The translations under genes and the position numbers were made by a program. Positions 1-9,700 of a DNA stretch of 64,000 nt are shown here, in pieces. The DNA is from Anaerolineales bacterium (lineage in GTDB: Bacteria; Chloroflexota; Anaerolineae; Anaerolineales; RBG-16-64-43). Each line of letters begins with the position of its first letter. Position 1 is the first letter of the stretch. The notes below the pieces were generated by a model. That model was not told the origin of the DNA, ran no database searches, and saw only the letters and a program-made list of their open reading frames with translations. The stretch is from the NCBI GenBank assembly GCA_016932475.1, contig JAFGCU010000125.1:84163-148162 (forward strand). Direction: 5' to 3'.

Positions 1-903
1 ATCCTCCAGGTCGCTGTGATGAACGATCGATCCGGGAAGAAACCGGGGATGGGTGTAAATCGGACGGCGCGGATCGTAAAAATTAAACGGCGCGGCAGGC
101 ATAGTCAGCGCCAGGTTGGTTTCGTAGAACGAGCGAATGGTCCCGATATCCTCCCAATACCCGTCGAAATCGAACCCAAACACCTTGTGCGAGCAGATCG
201 CCTGGGGGATAATCTCGCTCCCGAAATCGCTTTCGCGGGAATGCTCGAGAAGATCTAGGAGCACGGGAGTTTTAAAAAGGTAGACGCCCATCGATCCGAG
301 GTACGGGCGGGCGGGATCGTTGCGGCTGACCATTTCGGCCAGCACGCCGGGATCCTTGGGCTTTTCGGCGAAGTAGTGAATGCGCAGGTTGGTGTCGCGC
401 TTGAGAATTCCGAGCCGCGACGCGTCTATCGCGGATACGGGATGAACCGCGATGGTGATGTCGGCGTCGGTTTCGAGGTGAAATTCCACCATCGAGGTGT
501 AATCCATGCGGTAGAGATGGTCGCCGGCCAGGATCATGACCAGCGACGCGCGTGTGGAGCGGATCTGCCCGAGTTGTTTGCGGACGGCGTCCGCGGTTCC
601 CTGGTACCAATCCTCGTGCAGGGGAGTCTGTTCGGCGGCCAAAACCTGCACCCAGCCGGTGTGGAAGACGTCGAAGTGGTAGGTGTTGGCGATGTGGCGG
701 TGGAGGGAGACGGAATTGTACTGGGTGAGGATCGCCACCCGGTAGATCCCCGAGTTGATGCAGTTGCTGATGGAGATGTCGATCAGGCGGTATTTGCCGG
801 CGAAGGGAACGGCCGGCTTGGAGCGCATCCGGGTGAGTGGGAACAACCGGCTGCCGCGGCCGCCGCCGAGGATTACCGCGAGCACATCGTCCATATAGGA
901 CAT
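1..903 (-). CDS. glgC: Glucose-1-phosphate adenylyltransferase, 3'-truncated by the window edge
   Basis: This enzyme makes ADP-glucose from glucose-1-phosphate and ATP, the committed step of bacterial glycogen synthesis in the cytoplasm. The first 301 residues are visible. They include the nucleotidyltransferase signature GGGRGSRLFPLT near residue 13, the KPAVPFAGKYRLIDI stretch, WYQGTADAV, GDHLYRMDY and FAEKP. Reading ends at the beta-helix segment IYTHPRFLPGS, so roughly the last quarter of a 410-430 residue protein lies outside the window. The ATG at 903 follows GGAGG with a 6-nt spacer; a second ATG lies three codons in. The gene stands alone here. A phosphohexomutase at 3.8-5.2 kb could supply its substrate, but it is on the other strand. 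Confidence 0.93.
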   Translation of the reverse strand, partial: MSYMDDVLAVILGGGRGSRLFPLTRMRSKPAVPFAGKYRLIDISISNCINSGIYRVAILTQYNSVSLHRHIANTYHFDVFHTGWVQVLAAEQTPLHEDWYQGTADAVRKQLGQIRSTRASLVMILAGDHLYRMDYTSMVEFHLETDADITIAVHPVSAIDASRLGILKRDTNLRIHYFAEKPKDPGVLAEMVSRNDPARPYLGSMGVYLFKTPVLLDLLEHSRESDFGSEIIPQAICSHKVFGFDFDGYWEDIGTIRSFYETNLALTMPAAPFNFYDPRRPIYTHPRFLPGSIVHHSDLED

Positions 904-1021
904 ACCCGACCTCCGTCAAACGCGAGCCGGCCGAATAAACGGATGCGGAGAAACCAAAGCATATTCCGGGACGAATCATAGCACACCGCGATCCATCCTT
1001 CCATCCGTCGGACAAGATGCC

Positions 1022-1528
1022 CTATCCGCCGGTCAGATAAAAACGCAGCGTATCGTCCGCGAACTGATCCGCCTGGATTTCGGTGTTGCGTCCGGGCACC
1101 TGGCGGGTCCGGCGCAGAAAATGAAACGCCTCGTGCGCCAGAAGCCAGACAATGGCTTCATCCAGAGTCCGCAGCCGGGTGGAACTCAGCATCCGGATCC
1201 ACTCCCGGCCGGTGCGCATATCCTTCACCCGGTCCCCCGGACGCGTCCCGGGAGGAAACGGCGGATGCGACCCGTCTGGCGATATGTATACGGGGGACTT
1301 GCGGGTGGGGAGGTCGCAGGGGAATGGACCGGGAACCTGGCAGCTGATCCGGTAATATGGGATCCGGCGGTTCGGAAACCAACACCGCCCATAGGCACCT
1401 TTATACTTTCCCCGGCCGCGGTCGATCCGAATCCAGGCGAGCAGGGAGGTGTCATACTCCGAGAAAAACTCGCGCGCCCATTCAAGGGCGCGCGGCTGTT
1501 GCCCGTTCAAATCGATCAGCCAGCGCAT
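1022..1528 (-). CDS. Small HExxH-motif putative zinc metalloprotein
   Basis: This is a 168-residue protein of unknown function. Residues 131-136 read AHEAFH, a zinc-peptidase HExxH site with H132, E133 and H136. It is followed by NTEIQADQFADD, where E150 or D154 could be the third metal ligand, as in SprT-like or other minimal gluzincin folds. There is no signal peptide, so it is probably cytoplasmic. Two cysteines (C63, C71) flank a proline-rich stretch. The ATG at 1528 has no strong ribosome-binding site. It is transcribed divergently from the solute-binding lipoprotein and lies 118 nt upstream of glgC on the same strand. The catalytic assignment is inferred from the motif only; substrate and family are unknown. 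Confidence 0.7.
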   Translation of the reverse strand: MRWLIDLNGQQPRALEWAREFFSEYDTSLLAWIRIDRGRGKYKGAYGRCWFPNRRIPYYRISCQVPGPFPCDLPTRKSPVYISPDGSHPPFPPGTRPGDRVKDMRTGREWIRMLSSTRLRTLDEAIVWLLAHEAFHFLRRTRQVPGRNTEIQADQFADDTLRFYLTGG

Positions 1529-1712
1529 GGGTGTCGGATCATACCTGTTGCGGACGGGTTGGATGCCTCGGCCGGGGGGAAGCCGTCCATCGGATTCATG
1601 AGCCGGCCGCCGGGTGAAAATTTTATCCTGCTTTCGCGGGATTAAGAATACCCCGCGATATCCTGATACTCCGGTATTCCTGCGGTGTTTCCGTGCAGAG
1701 ACGCGCTTGTGA

Positions 1713-1718
1713 TATTAT
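1713..1718 (+). promoter_or_regulatory. Possible extended -10 element for the solute-binding protein gene
   Basis: TGATATTAT matches an extended -10 box (TGnTATnnT) 36 nt before the ATG at 1754. No good -35 is visible, which is tolerated by extended -10 promoters. This is a motif match only. Confidence 0.35.
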
Positions 1719-1753
1719 GCGCTTACATCTGCAGTTCAGGTCTGGGAGAAGCG

Positions 1754-3043
1754 ATGCGTGATCGATATTCGGCATTAAATCGGATTGCCACCTGGGCGAT
1801 CTTCGCGGCCGTCATGACCGGAGCGGCGGCGTGTCAATCCAACCTGGGTGGCACGGGAACTGAAAATCCCGGAGAGACGCCGGCGGCCACACCGCTGCCG
1901 GTGGAAACGGCGGCCGCGATGCCCACCGCCGACCTCTCCGCGCTCACCCTTTGGGTGCCGCCGGCGTTCCGCTCGGACGGCAATTCTCCCGCCGGTGAAC
2001 TGCTCAATCGGCGGATCGATGCGTATGAGGCGCTCCATCCCGGGATAACCGTCGTCGTCCGGATTAAGGCGGCCAACGGCGACGGGGGCTTGCGCGATTC
2101 ACTTTCCGCGGCATCCGCCGCCGCTCCGGGCTCCATGCCGGATCTGGTCGCACTTGATCAATCCAACCTCCACGCGGCGGCGATCAAGGAACTGATCCAT
2201 CCGTTGGATGGATTGCTTCCGGCAGACGCATGGGATTCCTACTTCCCGTATGCCCGATCCATGGTGACCGTGGACGGCCATATGTTCGGTGTTCCATTTG
2301 CGGGCGATGCCATCATCCTGGCCGGGACACTCATGCCATACCCCGCACCCCGGCGCTGGACCGATACAGGTAATTGGACCAGCCCGATGTTCGCCCCCCT
2401 TGCAGATTCGCGCGCCCTGTTCCTGTTCTTCGGATATTACGCCGCCGGCGGCACGCCGCTCCTGTCCGTTGCGGATACCCGAATCGAACCGGAAGCGCTC
2501 GCCCGGACGCTGGCCTGGCTCCAGGCGATGCAGGAGGGCGGGGTCCTCAATCCGCGCAGCCTGCAACTGGAGTCCTTTGAGAGCGCCTTCCTGGCGATCG
2601 AGAGCGTCGGAGATTGCGCCGTTACCCTCTATTCGATCGTGTCGAAGGCCAGCGACTACTATATCGGCCATATGCCGACTCCGGAAGGCGAGGCCTTCTC
2701 GCTGTCCACCGGATGGGCCTGGGCTGTCGCCACATCCGACCCGGACCGCCAGATCATCGCGGCGGATCTCATGACTTGGTTGACGGATCCGGAGTTCCTG
2801 GCCGAGTGGTCGGCCACGCAGGGGGTTCTGCCGCCCGCCCGTCCGGCGATGGAACAATGGGCATCGGGCGCACGGCGGGATCTCGCCTCGTCCATTTCGG
2901 AATCCTCGTTCGTGTTCCCCGACGATGAGATCCTGGTCTTTGCCGGTCCGGTGTTCTCCAAAGCTGCGCGGAGGGTCCTTCTCGACGGAATTTCCCCGGC
3001 CGATTCCGCGCAGGAAGCCGCCAAAGCAATCCATCCCGGATAA
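1754..3043 (+). CDS. Extracellular solute-binding lipoprotein, sugar ABC transporter type
   Basis: This is a 429-residue lipoprotein resembling family 1 (maltose/sugar-type) extracellular solute-binding proteins. It has a signal peptide with lipobox TGAAAC (C27), then a Thr/Pro/Ala-rich linker. The binding-protein core begins at LTLWVPP and includes VDGHMFGVPFAGDAI and STGWAWAVATSDPDRQ, typical of type 1 binding proteins. The ATG at 1754 follows GGGAGAAGC and is preferred over an in-frame upstream start at 1685, because only the downstream start gives a clean signal peptide. No permease or ATPase genes are adjacent, so the protein is an orphan or its transporter is elsewhere. The ligand cannot be told from sequence. 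Confidence 0.85.
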   Translation: MRDRYSALNRIATWAIFAAVMTGAAACQSNLGGTGTENPGETPAATPLPVETAAAMPTADLSALTLWVPPAFRSDGNSPAGELLNRRIDAYEALHPGITVVVRIKAANGDGGLRDSLSAASAAAPGSMPDLVALDQSNLHAAAIKELIHPLDGLLPADAWDSYFPYARSMVTVDGHMFGVPFAGDAIILAGTLMPYPAPRRWTDTGNWTSPMFAPLADSRALFLFFGYYAAGGTPLLSVADTRIEPEALARTLAWLQAMQEGGVLNPRSLQLESFESAFLAIESVGDCAVTLYSIVSKASDYYIGHMPTPEGEAFSLSTGWAWAVATSDPDRQIIAADLMTWLTDPEFLAEWSATQGVLPPARPAMEQWASGARRDLASSISESSFVFPDDEILVFAGPVFSKAARRVLLDGISPADSAQEAAKAIHPG

Positions 3044-3073
3044 TTGCCCGGCGGACGCGCCTCCTTTTTTGGG

Positions 3074-3079
3074 TATAAT
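3074..3079 (+). promoter_or_regulatory. Possible -10 box upstream of the GNAT gene
   Basis: A consensus TATAAT sits inside the palindrome GGGTATAATACCC, 64 nt before the GNAT start. No convincing -35 is seen. The palindrome could also act as an operator. Confidence 0.35.
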
Positions 3080-3142
3080 ACCCGTCCGCGCCGGATAGGC
3101 GCTTTTTCGCGGCAAATCCCGCCATTGACCAGGTCTTCTCCC

Positions 3143-3688
3143 ATGCCGATCCACATTCGCAGAGAACGCCCGGGTGACGAGAAAGCCATTTTTGATGTGA
3201 ATTTTCTGGCTTTCGGACAGGATGCGGAGCCGAAAGTCGTCGACCGGTTGCGAGGAAATTGCCCGGAGGGAGTATCACTGGTCGCAGAGGATGAAGGTCT
3301 TCTCGTCGGGCATATCCTCTTTACACCGGCCTGGATCGAAAGCGGACGGACCACGGTCCGCGGGATGGGGTTGGCGCCGCTTGCGGTTGTGCCGAAGCGG
3401 CAACGGCAGGGGATCGGGACCGCATTGACCGGAACGGGATTGTCGGAACTTGACGCGGCGGGAGTTCCTTACGTCGTCGTGATCGGGCATCCCGGGTATT
3501 ATCCAAGATTTGGATTCGAGAAAGCCTCGCAATACGGGTTCCGGTGCGAATATGATGAAGTGCCGGACGAAGCTTTCATGATGATTGTATTTCAACCGCG
3601 GGCGATTCGGGGGATCCGCGGTACGGTGAAAATCCGGCCGGAGTTCGCCGCCGCGATGCAGCCGGCGGGGCGGGTCGGCGGCGGATAA
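3143..3688 (+). CDS. GNAT family N-acetyltransferase
   Basis: This 181-residue protein is a predicted acetyl-CoA-dependent acetyltransferase of the YhbS-like group. The GNAT core is visible: N-terminal HIRRERPGDEKAIFDV, the beta-4/alpha-3 acetyl-CoA loop LAVVPKRQRQGIGTAL (the R/Q-x-x-G-x-G/A site) near residues 80-95, and VVVIGHPGYYPRFGFEKA, which is characteristic of this subfamily. The ATG at 3143 is chosen because it starts the conserved domain; an in-frame TTG at 3044 would add 33 unrelated residues. It lies between the solute-binding protein and the phosphohexomutase on the same strand, with gaps that allow separate transcription. The substrate is unknown. Confidence 0.88.
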   Translation: MPIHIRRERPGDEKAIFDVNFLAFGQDAEPKVVDRLRGNCPEGVSLVAEDEGLLVGHILFTPAWIESGRTTVRGMGLAPLAVVPKRQRQGIGTALTGTGLSELDAAGVPYVVVIGHPGYYPRFGFEKASQYGFRCEYDEVPDEAFMMIVFQPRAIRGIRGTVKIRPEFAAAMQPAGRVGGG

Positions 3689-3760
3689 GGTGTTCAGGAA
3701 AAAATCGAATCGGCCTTGCCCGCGGTCGCGGCGCGCGGCTGCCAAGGGAGATCTCCATTT

Positions 3761-5221
3761 ATGACGATCCATTTTGGAACCGACGGCTGGCGGGCCGTCA
3801 TCTCGGACACCTTCACGTTCACCAATCTGCGCCTGGTGGCTCAGGCCATCGCCGATGCGGCCGCCTCTCCGGATTGGAACCGGCTTCCCGCCCGTTCGGC
3901 CGGGTCCGTAAAGAAGGAAATGGTGGTCGGCTTCGACACACGGTTCCTTTCCGATCGCTACGCGGTGGAAGTGGCGCGCGTGCTGGCCGCCAACGGGTAC
4001 GCCGTGCACCTGGCGCAGGCCGATGCGCCGACCCCGGCGATTTCCTTTATGGTTCGTCATCTCAAGGCGATGGGCGGCGTGATGATCACCGCATCGCACA
4101 ACGCGCCCCGCTACAACGGCATTAAACTGAAATCGTCGTACGGCGGATCGGCGCTTCCCGAGCAATGCCGCCGGGTGGAGATCTACCTCTCCGACAACGA
4201 AGCCCGCGGACGCGGCCCGAACCTCATGGATTTCGATCAAGCAACCGAATCCAAAAAGATCCGGAGATTCAATCCCATCCCGGCCTACCACGAACACCTC
4301 CGCACGCTGATTGATTTCGATGCGATCGCGGCAAAACCGCCGCGGGTCGTCGTGGATTCCATGTATGGCTCGGGGCGCGGGCAGATTAAAACCATTCTGC
4401 AGGGAACGGGCTGTGAAGTATTCGAGGTGCGCGGGGAGATGAACCCCGGTTTCGGCGGCGTGCATCCCGAGCCGATCGCGTGCAATTTGGGGGCGCTGGC
4501 GGGCGCGATCGCCGCCGGTCACGGCGAGCTGGGGGTGGCGACCGACGGCGACGGCGACCGTTCCGGGGCGATGGACGGGCGCGGACAGTTCGTCGATCCG
4601 CACCGGATCATGGCCCTGGCGCTGCGCTACCTGGTGGAAAAACGCGGCTGGCGCGGGAAGGTGGTCAAAACCGTCTCCACCACCCAGATGATCAACCGGC
4701 TGGCCGCCAAGTACGGATTGGAAGTCCTCGAAACACCGGTCGGCTTCAACTACATCGCCGATTACATGCTCAAGGACGATGTCCTGATCGGCGGCGAGGA
4801 ATCCGGCGGGATGAGCTTCCGCGGGCACATCCCCGAAGGCGACGGCGTGCTGTTCGGATTGCTGCTGATCGAGATGGTCGCGGTTTGCCGGGAACCGCTG
4901 GACGTGCTGGTCGCGGATCTGTTGCGCGAAGCCGGTCCGGCACTGTATGAGCGCCGGGATCTGCGCCTGGTGCACCCGGTCTCCAAAGCGGAAATCACAA
5001 AGAAGCTGGTCGAGAATCCCCCCGCTTCCCTGGGCGGCGTGAAGGTGGGCAAGGTCCAGACGCTGGACGGGGTGAAATATCTGCTGGAGGATGAATCCTG
5101 GCTGCTGATCCGTCCTTCGGGGACCGAACCGGTTCTGCGCGTGTACGCCGAAGGCCGCGACGAGAAAATGGTCAAGGCGCTGCTGTTGTTCGGCGAGAAA
5201 GTCGCGCAGGAAGCGATGTAG
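3761..5221 (+). CDS. Phosphoglucomutase/phosphomannomutase family protein
   Basis: This is a 486-residue alpha-D-phosphohexomutase that interconverts hexose 1- and 6-phosphates through a phosphoserine. The four-domain layout is visible. FGTDGWR is at the N-terminus, the catalytic loop is TASHNAPRYNGIK with Ser112, the metal loop is DGDGDR, the sugar-binding loop is GGEESGGMS, and the phosphate-binding loop near the C-terminus is RPSGTEP. The ATG at 3761 is preferred to an upstream in-frame start because FGTDGWR normally lies within ten residues of the N-terminus. It may feed glucose-1-phosphate to GlgC nearby. Substrate preference (glucose, mannose or glucosamine) is not decided by the sequence, so no symbol is given. 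Confidence 0.92.
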   Translation: MTIHFGTDGWRAVISDTFTFTNLRLVAQAIADAAASPDWNRLPARSAGSVKKEMVVGFDTRFLSDRYAVEVARVLAANGYAVHLAQADAPTPAISFMVRHLKAMGGVMITASHNAPRYNGIKLKSSYGGSALPEQCRRVEIYLSDNEARGRGPNLMDFDQATESKKIRRFNPIPAYHEHLRTLIDFDAIAAKPPRVVVDSMYGSGRGQIKTILQGTGCEVFEVRGEMNPGFGGVHPEPIACNLGALAGAIAAGHGELGVATDGDGDRSGAMDGRGQFVDPHRIMALALRYLVEKRGWRGKVVKTVSTTQMINRLAAKYGLEVLETPVGFNYIADYMLKDDVLIGGEESGGMSFRGHIPEGDGVLFGLLLIEMVAVCREPLDVLVADLLREAGPALYERRDLRLVHPVSKAEITKKLVENPPASLGGVKVGKVQTLDGVKYLLEDESWLLIRPSGTEPVLRVYAEGRDEKMVKALLLFGEKVAQEAM

Positions 5222-5277
5222 CCGTTTGCGAGATTAATTATTCCGTGATCCGCAATACAACAGACCGATAGAAAAAA

Positions 5278-6219
5278 TCAACGGCTGGTGACCCGGTTGC
5301 CCCCGGCGGCAATCGATTCCTGCAGCGCCAATTCGGCGGATTCCAGCAGGCCGTCGACCGTCTCGCCCTGGACCGGATACGAAGCGATGCCGCAGGAGAA
5401 TGTGCAATCGATCTTCGAACCGAGGTAATTGAGGATCGAATCATGGAAAGCCTCGCGCAGACGCTCCGCGCGCGGTTCGGCGATGGAAGGCGACGCGCCG
5501 GGCATCACCACCAGGAAATCCTCGCCGCTCAGACGGCTGGCAAGATCCCCGCGCCGGATGTACCGGTAGACAAGCGATCCCATGATCTTCAGAATTTCCA
5601 CAACGGCTTTATCCCCGTATACCTCTCCGGCTTTCTGATATTGGTCCAGGCGGATCCGAAGAACGCTGACGGGGGCCTTGGAACGGGCGGCCCGGGCCAG
5701 TTCGTGTTTCAGCGCTTCGACAATATAGCAACGGTTGAACAAACTGGTAACCGGATCGCGGATGGCCTGATCCCGAAGCGATGCACTCAGGGCCTGGATG
5801 CTTGTGTTTTTATCCAGGAGGAGTTCCAGAGAACGCTTATGGTCCTCTTCCATCCGGATGCGGTCTGAAATATCATGGATGGAGATGAGGCTGGCCGCCC
5901 GTTTTCCCCGCCCGGAAGGCGCGAAAAGCCGGATGATTTCAAGCGTGCAATCCGGTTGGGCCGGCGAACGCACGACGGCCTTGCTCCCTGTCCGTCGCAG
6001 CTGTTCGTCCCAACCCTCCCACTCCGGGAAAACATCCAGTATGGATTTTCCCAGCGCCTTCCGCTCCGTCAATCCGGTCAGCTTGCGCGCCGGAGGATTT
6101 ATTTCCGTTATGCGGCCGGCCCCGTCAAGCAGGATGATCCCATCCGGCAACAACTGAAGCATGGACGGCCGCTTTTGGGAGGCCTGCGGGCGGCGGATTG
6201 ATCTTTTTCCGGTCGGCAT
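5278..6219 (-). CDS. PAS-GGDEF protein with a variant active site (SGEDF)
   Basis: This 313-residue cytoplasmic protein has a PAS domain (about residues 18-130, LQLLPDGIILLDGAGRITEINP) joined by a short coiled coil to a GGDEF domain (about 150-313). GGDEF domains make c-di-GMP from two GTP. Here the signature is SGEDF, so the first Gly and the Asp-Glu pair differ from GG[DE]EF. An inhibitory-site motif RxxD (RRGD) lies five residues before it, as in canonical cyclases. Activity is therefore uncertain; it could be a weak cyclase or a GTP/c-di-GMP sensor. The ATG at 6219 follows GGAGG with a 7-nt spacer and is preferred to one 17 codons upstream. It is convergent with the phosphohexomutase gene. 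Confidence 0.85.
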   Translation of the reverse strand: MPTGKRSIRRPQASQKRPSMLQLLPDGIILLDGAGRITEINPPARKLTGLTERKALGKSILDVFPEWEGWDEQLRRTGSKAVVRSPAQPDCTLEIIRLFAPSGRGKRAASLISIHDISDRIRMEEDHKRSLELLLDKNTSIQALSASLRDQAIRDPVTSLFNRCYIVEALKHELARAARSKAPVSVLRIRLDQYQKAGEVYGDKAVVEILKIMGSLVYRYIRRGDLASRLSGEDFLVVMPGASPSIAEPRAERLREAFHDSILNYLGSKIDCTFSCGIASYPVQGETVDGLLESAELALQESIAAGGNRVTSR

Positions 6220-6795
6220 CCTGGCACCTCCGATTGGGGCTTGCAGAGCGGCTTGAGCCGCCGATACCATTCTGGCGGATCGTCGAAGTGCAAGGCAGAT
6301 TATAAAGGACAGTTATCGAATCGAAAACCGAAATTCTGGCGGCAGGTCGTTTTGCAGGGCGTCTGCCCTCGCAAAGCATCCCGGTTGGCGTTTGTTCCAT
6401 CAGCAGGGAAGAAAGCGCAATGGGCGGCGGCGAAACACCTGGTTCGGCCATCCAGGCCCTTCGCTTCGGGTGACTTTGGCAGAGGTTCCAAACTTGAAAC
6501 TGCGTATTATTCGAAACGCAGGCTGGACGCCGGTTTGGTTTTTTTGCTACTGCTCAGGCATGAATATTTGTCTGGAAAATACGTACGCGGATTTCGCGGA
6601 AAAGAGCGGATTGCGCGGAGGATTTTGGTGATTATAAGATATTTTCTCTGGAATATTCGGCGAAATCCATTGATTCCGTGTAATCCGTGTACCAGGATTT
6701 CCAGGTTGAGTAGTTACTTTCTTTCACCAAGGACAGATGATTCTCCACAGTAGAAGACCGAACCCCGGCATTCGGCCAAACCGGCCGGATTCATA
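6220..6795. other. Non-coding gap between mfd and the GGDEF gene
   Basis: This 576-nt stretch has no credible gene on either strand. Its right part (about 6585-6710) is AT-richer and carries CGCGGATTTCGCGG-like and ATTCCGTGTAATCCGTGTACC strings. These resemble low-complexity intergenic repeats of the kind also seen at 10895-10975. No clear terminator for mfd was found. Confidence 0.5.
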
Positions 6796-9700
6796 TTATC
6801 GCGGCTTTCGGGAAGCAAGCGTTTCCAAAAGCTCCTCCAATTCCGGCTTCCAGTTTTCCGGATCGCTGTCGGCCGGAATATACAACCTGCCCCTGCTGTA
6901 CCGCGCCCGCGGATGGAGATCCATCGCGCGGGCGTCATCGCTGAGGATGACCCCGACCGTCAGCACGCCGCCTTCCATCGCGACGGCGTCGACCCCGGCC
7001 CGCTGGGCGAGGATCTTCACCCGCAATTGATACAAAAGATTTTCCGCCGCCGGGGGCAGTTCCCCGAACCGGTCCTCGAGTTCTTTGCGCAGGGCTGCCA
7101 AATCCTCCTGCGAGGCGATTTCGGCCATCCGCCGGTACAGGCGCAGGCGCAGGTCGCGGTCCGGGACATAGGCTTCCGGCAGCGCGGCCGCCAGAGGCAG
7201 CTCGACGCTCGGAGGCAGGCTGTCCGTTTCCGGCGCCTGTCCGTCCCGCTCCGCGCGCAGACGGCGCACCGCCTGCGAAAGCAGACGGGTGTACAGGTAA
7301 AAACCGATCGCCGCGATGTGGCCGCTCTGGCGGGTTCCGAGAATCTCGCCGGCGCCGCGGATCTCCAGATCGCGCATCGCGATCGCATATCCTCCCCCCA
7401 GTTCCGTCTGCTCCGCCAGCGCCTGCAGGCGTTCGTAGGCTTCCGGGGTGGGGCGGTGGCGGCGGTCGGTGAAGAAGTAGGCGTAGGCGCGCACCGGGCC
7501 GCGGCCGACCCGCCCGCGCAGCTGATACAGCTGCGCCAGCCCGAAGGTGTCCGCCCGGTCGATGATCAGCGTGTTGGCGTTCGGGATGTCGAGACCGGAT
7601 TCGATGATCGACGTGCACAGCAGCACGTCCACTTCGCGCTGGACGAACGCGTCCATGGTCTGCTCCAGCTCGTGCTCGGGCATCTGCCCGTGCCCGATCC
7701 GGATCCGCGCTTCCGGAACAAGCGCGGCCAGTTTTTCGCGCACCGGCCGGATCGTCTCGACCCGGTTATGGAGGTAAAACACCTGCCCGCCGCGCTCGAT
7801 CTCGCGCAGGATCGCCTGGCGCACCTGCTTTTCGTCGTACGGCCCGACCCGTGTGACGATCGGCATCCGTTCCTCGGGCGGGGTGTTGATGGTGGAGATG
7901 TCGCGCACCCCGGCCAGCGAGAGGTACAGCGTGCGCGGGATCGGCGTGGCGGTCAGGGTGAGGACATCCACCTCGGTGCGTAATTTCTTCAGGTGCTCCT
8001 TGTGCGCCACGCCGAAGCGCTGCTCTTCGTCGATCACCACCAGGCCGAGATTAGGGAAAGCCACATCGCGCTGGATCAGGCGGTGGGTGCCGATCAGGAT
8101 GTCCAGCTTGCCGTCCGACAGCAACGCGAGGATCCGGGCCTGCTCGGCCGGCGTGCGGAAGCGGGAGAGCATCTCCACCCGGACCGGGAACGCCGCCAGA
8201 CGCTGGGAGAAGGTTTGAAAATGCTGCTGGGCCAGGACCGTAGTGGGCACGAGGACCGCCACCTGCACGCCGTCCATCACCGCCTTGAATGCGGCGCGAA
8301 GCGCAACCTCGGTTTTCCCGTAACCGACATCGCCGCAGATCAGGCGGTCCATCGGCCGCGGACGCTGCATATCCTGTTTGACTTCACCGATGGCGCGCAA
8401 TTGGTCCTCGGTTTCCAGGTAGGGGAAGGAGGTTTCCAATTCGCGCTGCCAGGGGGTATCCGCCGAAAAGGCCCGCCCCTGCGCGGCTTCACGCTGGGCG
8501 TACAATGCCAGCATGTCGCGGGCGACATCGAGCGCGGCGCGCCGGGCGCGTTCACGGGTCGTCGTCCATTCCTGCGATCCGAGGCGGGAGAGCGTCGGCG
8601 GCCTGTCGTCGGCGCCGATGTAGCGCGTCAGCCGGTCCACCTGATGGATCGGAACGTAGACCTGTCCGCCGTCGCCGAACTCCACCTGCAGATATTCGCG
8701 GTCGAGCCCGTCGACCGTCCGCCGCACCAGCCCGTTGAACAAGCCGATCCCGAATTCGATATGGACGACGAAGTCGCCCGGTTTCAGATCGGCGTAGGCG
8801 CTCTCCGGTGGAAGCGCTTTCGTCGTCGGGCGGCGGCGGGGTTCGGGCCGGATCCATCCGAAGATCTCGTTGTCGGTAAGCAGGCTGAACCGCCGGAAGG
8901 AAAATCCCTCCAGCAGCGATCCGTGGACGAACAACACGTCGGATTCCGCGGGCGGCGGGACCGGCGTGCCGGAGGGTACCAGGATCGGGCTGTCTCCCGG
9001 CCGCTGCTCGTTCCACACCTCGAGCAGGCGGTCGGCCTGTCGCGAGACGACGACCACGCGGCGCTTTTCCTGCCGCAGAAGATGCGTCTGTTCGACGAAC
9101 GTCTTCAGCATTCCGCCGAAATGAGGCGCCGGGGCATAGCTCTCGCCCACCGGGACCGGGATGCTCTCCTCTTCCCCGGTGCCCAAGTGCAGCGCGGTGC
9201 GGCTCTCAAGCGATTCGCGGATGTCATCCCAGGTCAGATGCGCCCGCGGGGCATCCGCCGAGAGACCGGCGCTCTCCTCCGCCTCGCGCCGCAGAAGAAG
9301 CGCGTGTTCTTCGAGGTCCGCGACCGCGTCTCCAAGTTCGTTCCATTCTTCCAGCGCGACGATCCCGCCCTGCGGGAGATAATCCAGCAATCCCGTCGGC
9401 GGGTAGGCCGACGGAATCCAATATTCGAACGGAAAATCCGGAAGCCGCTCGTCCGGCGCGGGAAGTCCGCCGAGGCGTGCAAGATCCCGCGCGAGGAGTT
9501 CGCGCGCCGGAGTGATCCGGAGGGCCTCCGCTTTGGAGGTGGTGCGCTGGGTGGACGGATCGAACCGGCGCAGCGTCTCGATCTGATCGCCGAAGAATTC
9601 GATCCGGGTGGGGAGGGAATCGGAGGGCGGCCAGATGTCGGCTATCCCGCCGCGCCGGCTGAACTGGCCGGGTTCGACCACCAGGCTTTCCGGGCGGTAG

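Noticed and set aside
272..1015. 247-codon minus-strand frame overlapping glgC
   Set aside because: It is the wrong frame of glgC. The adjacent frame gives all GlgC motifs, and this one is Arg/Pro/His-rich.
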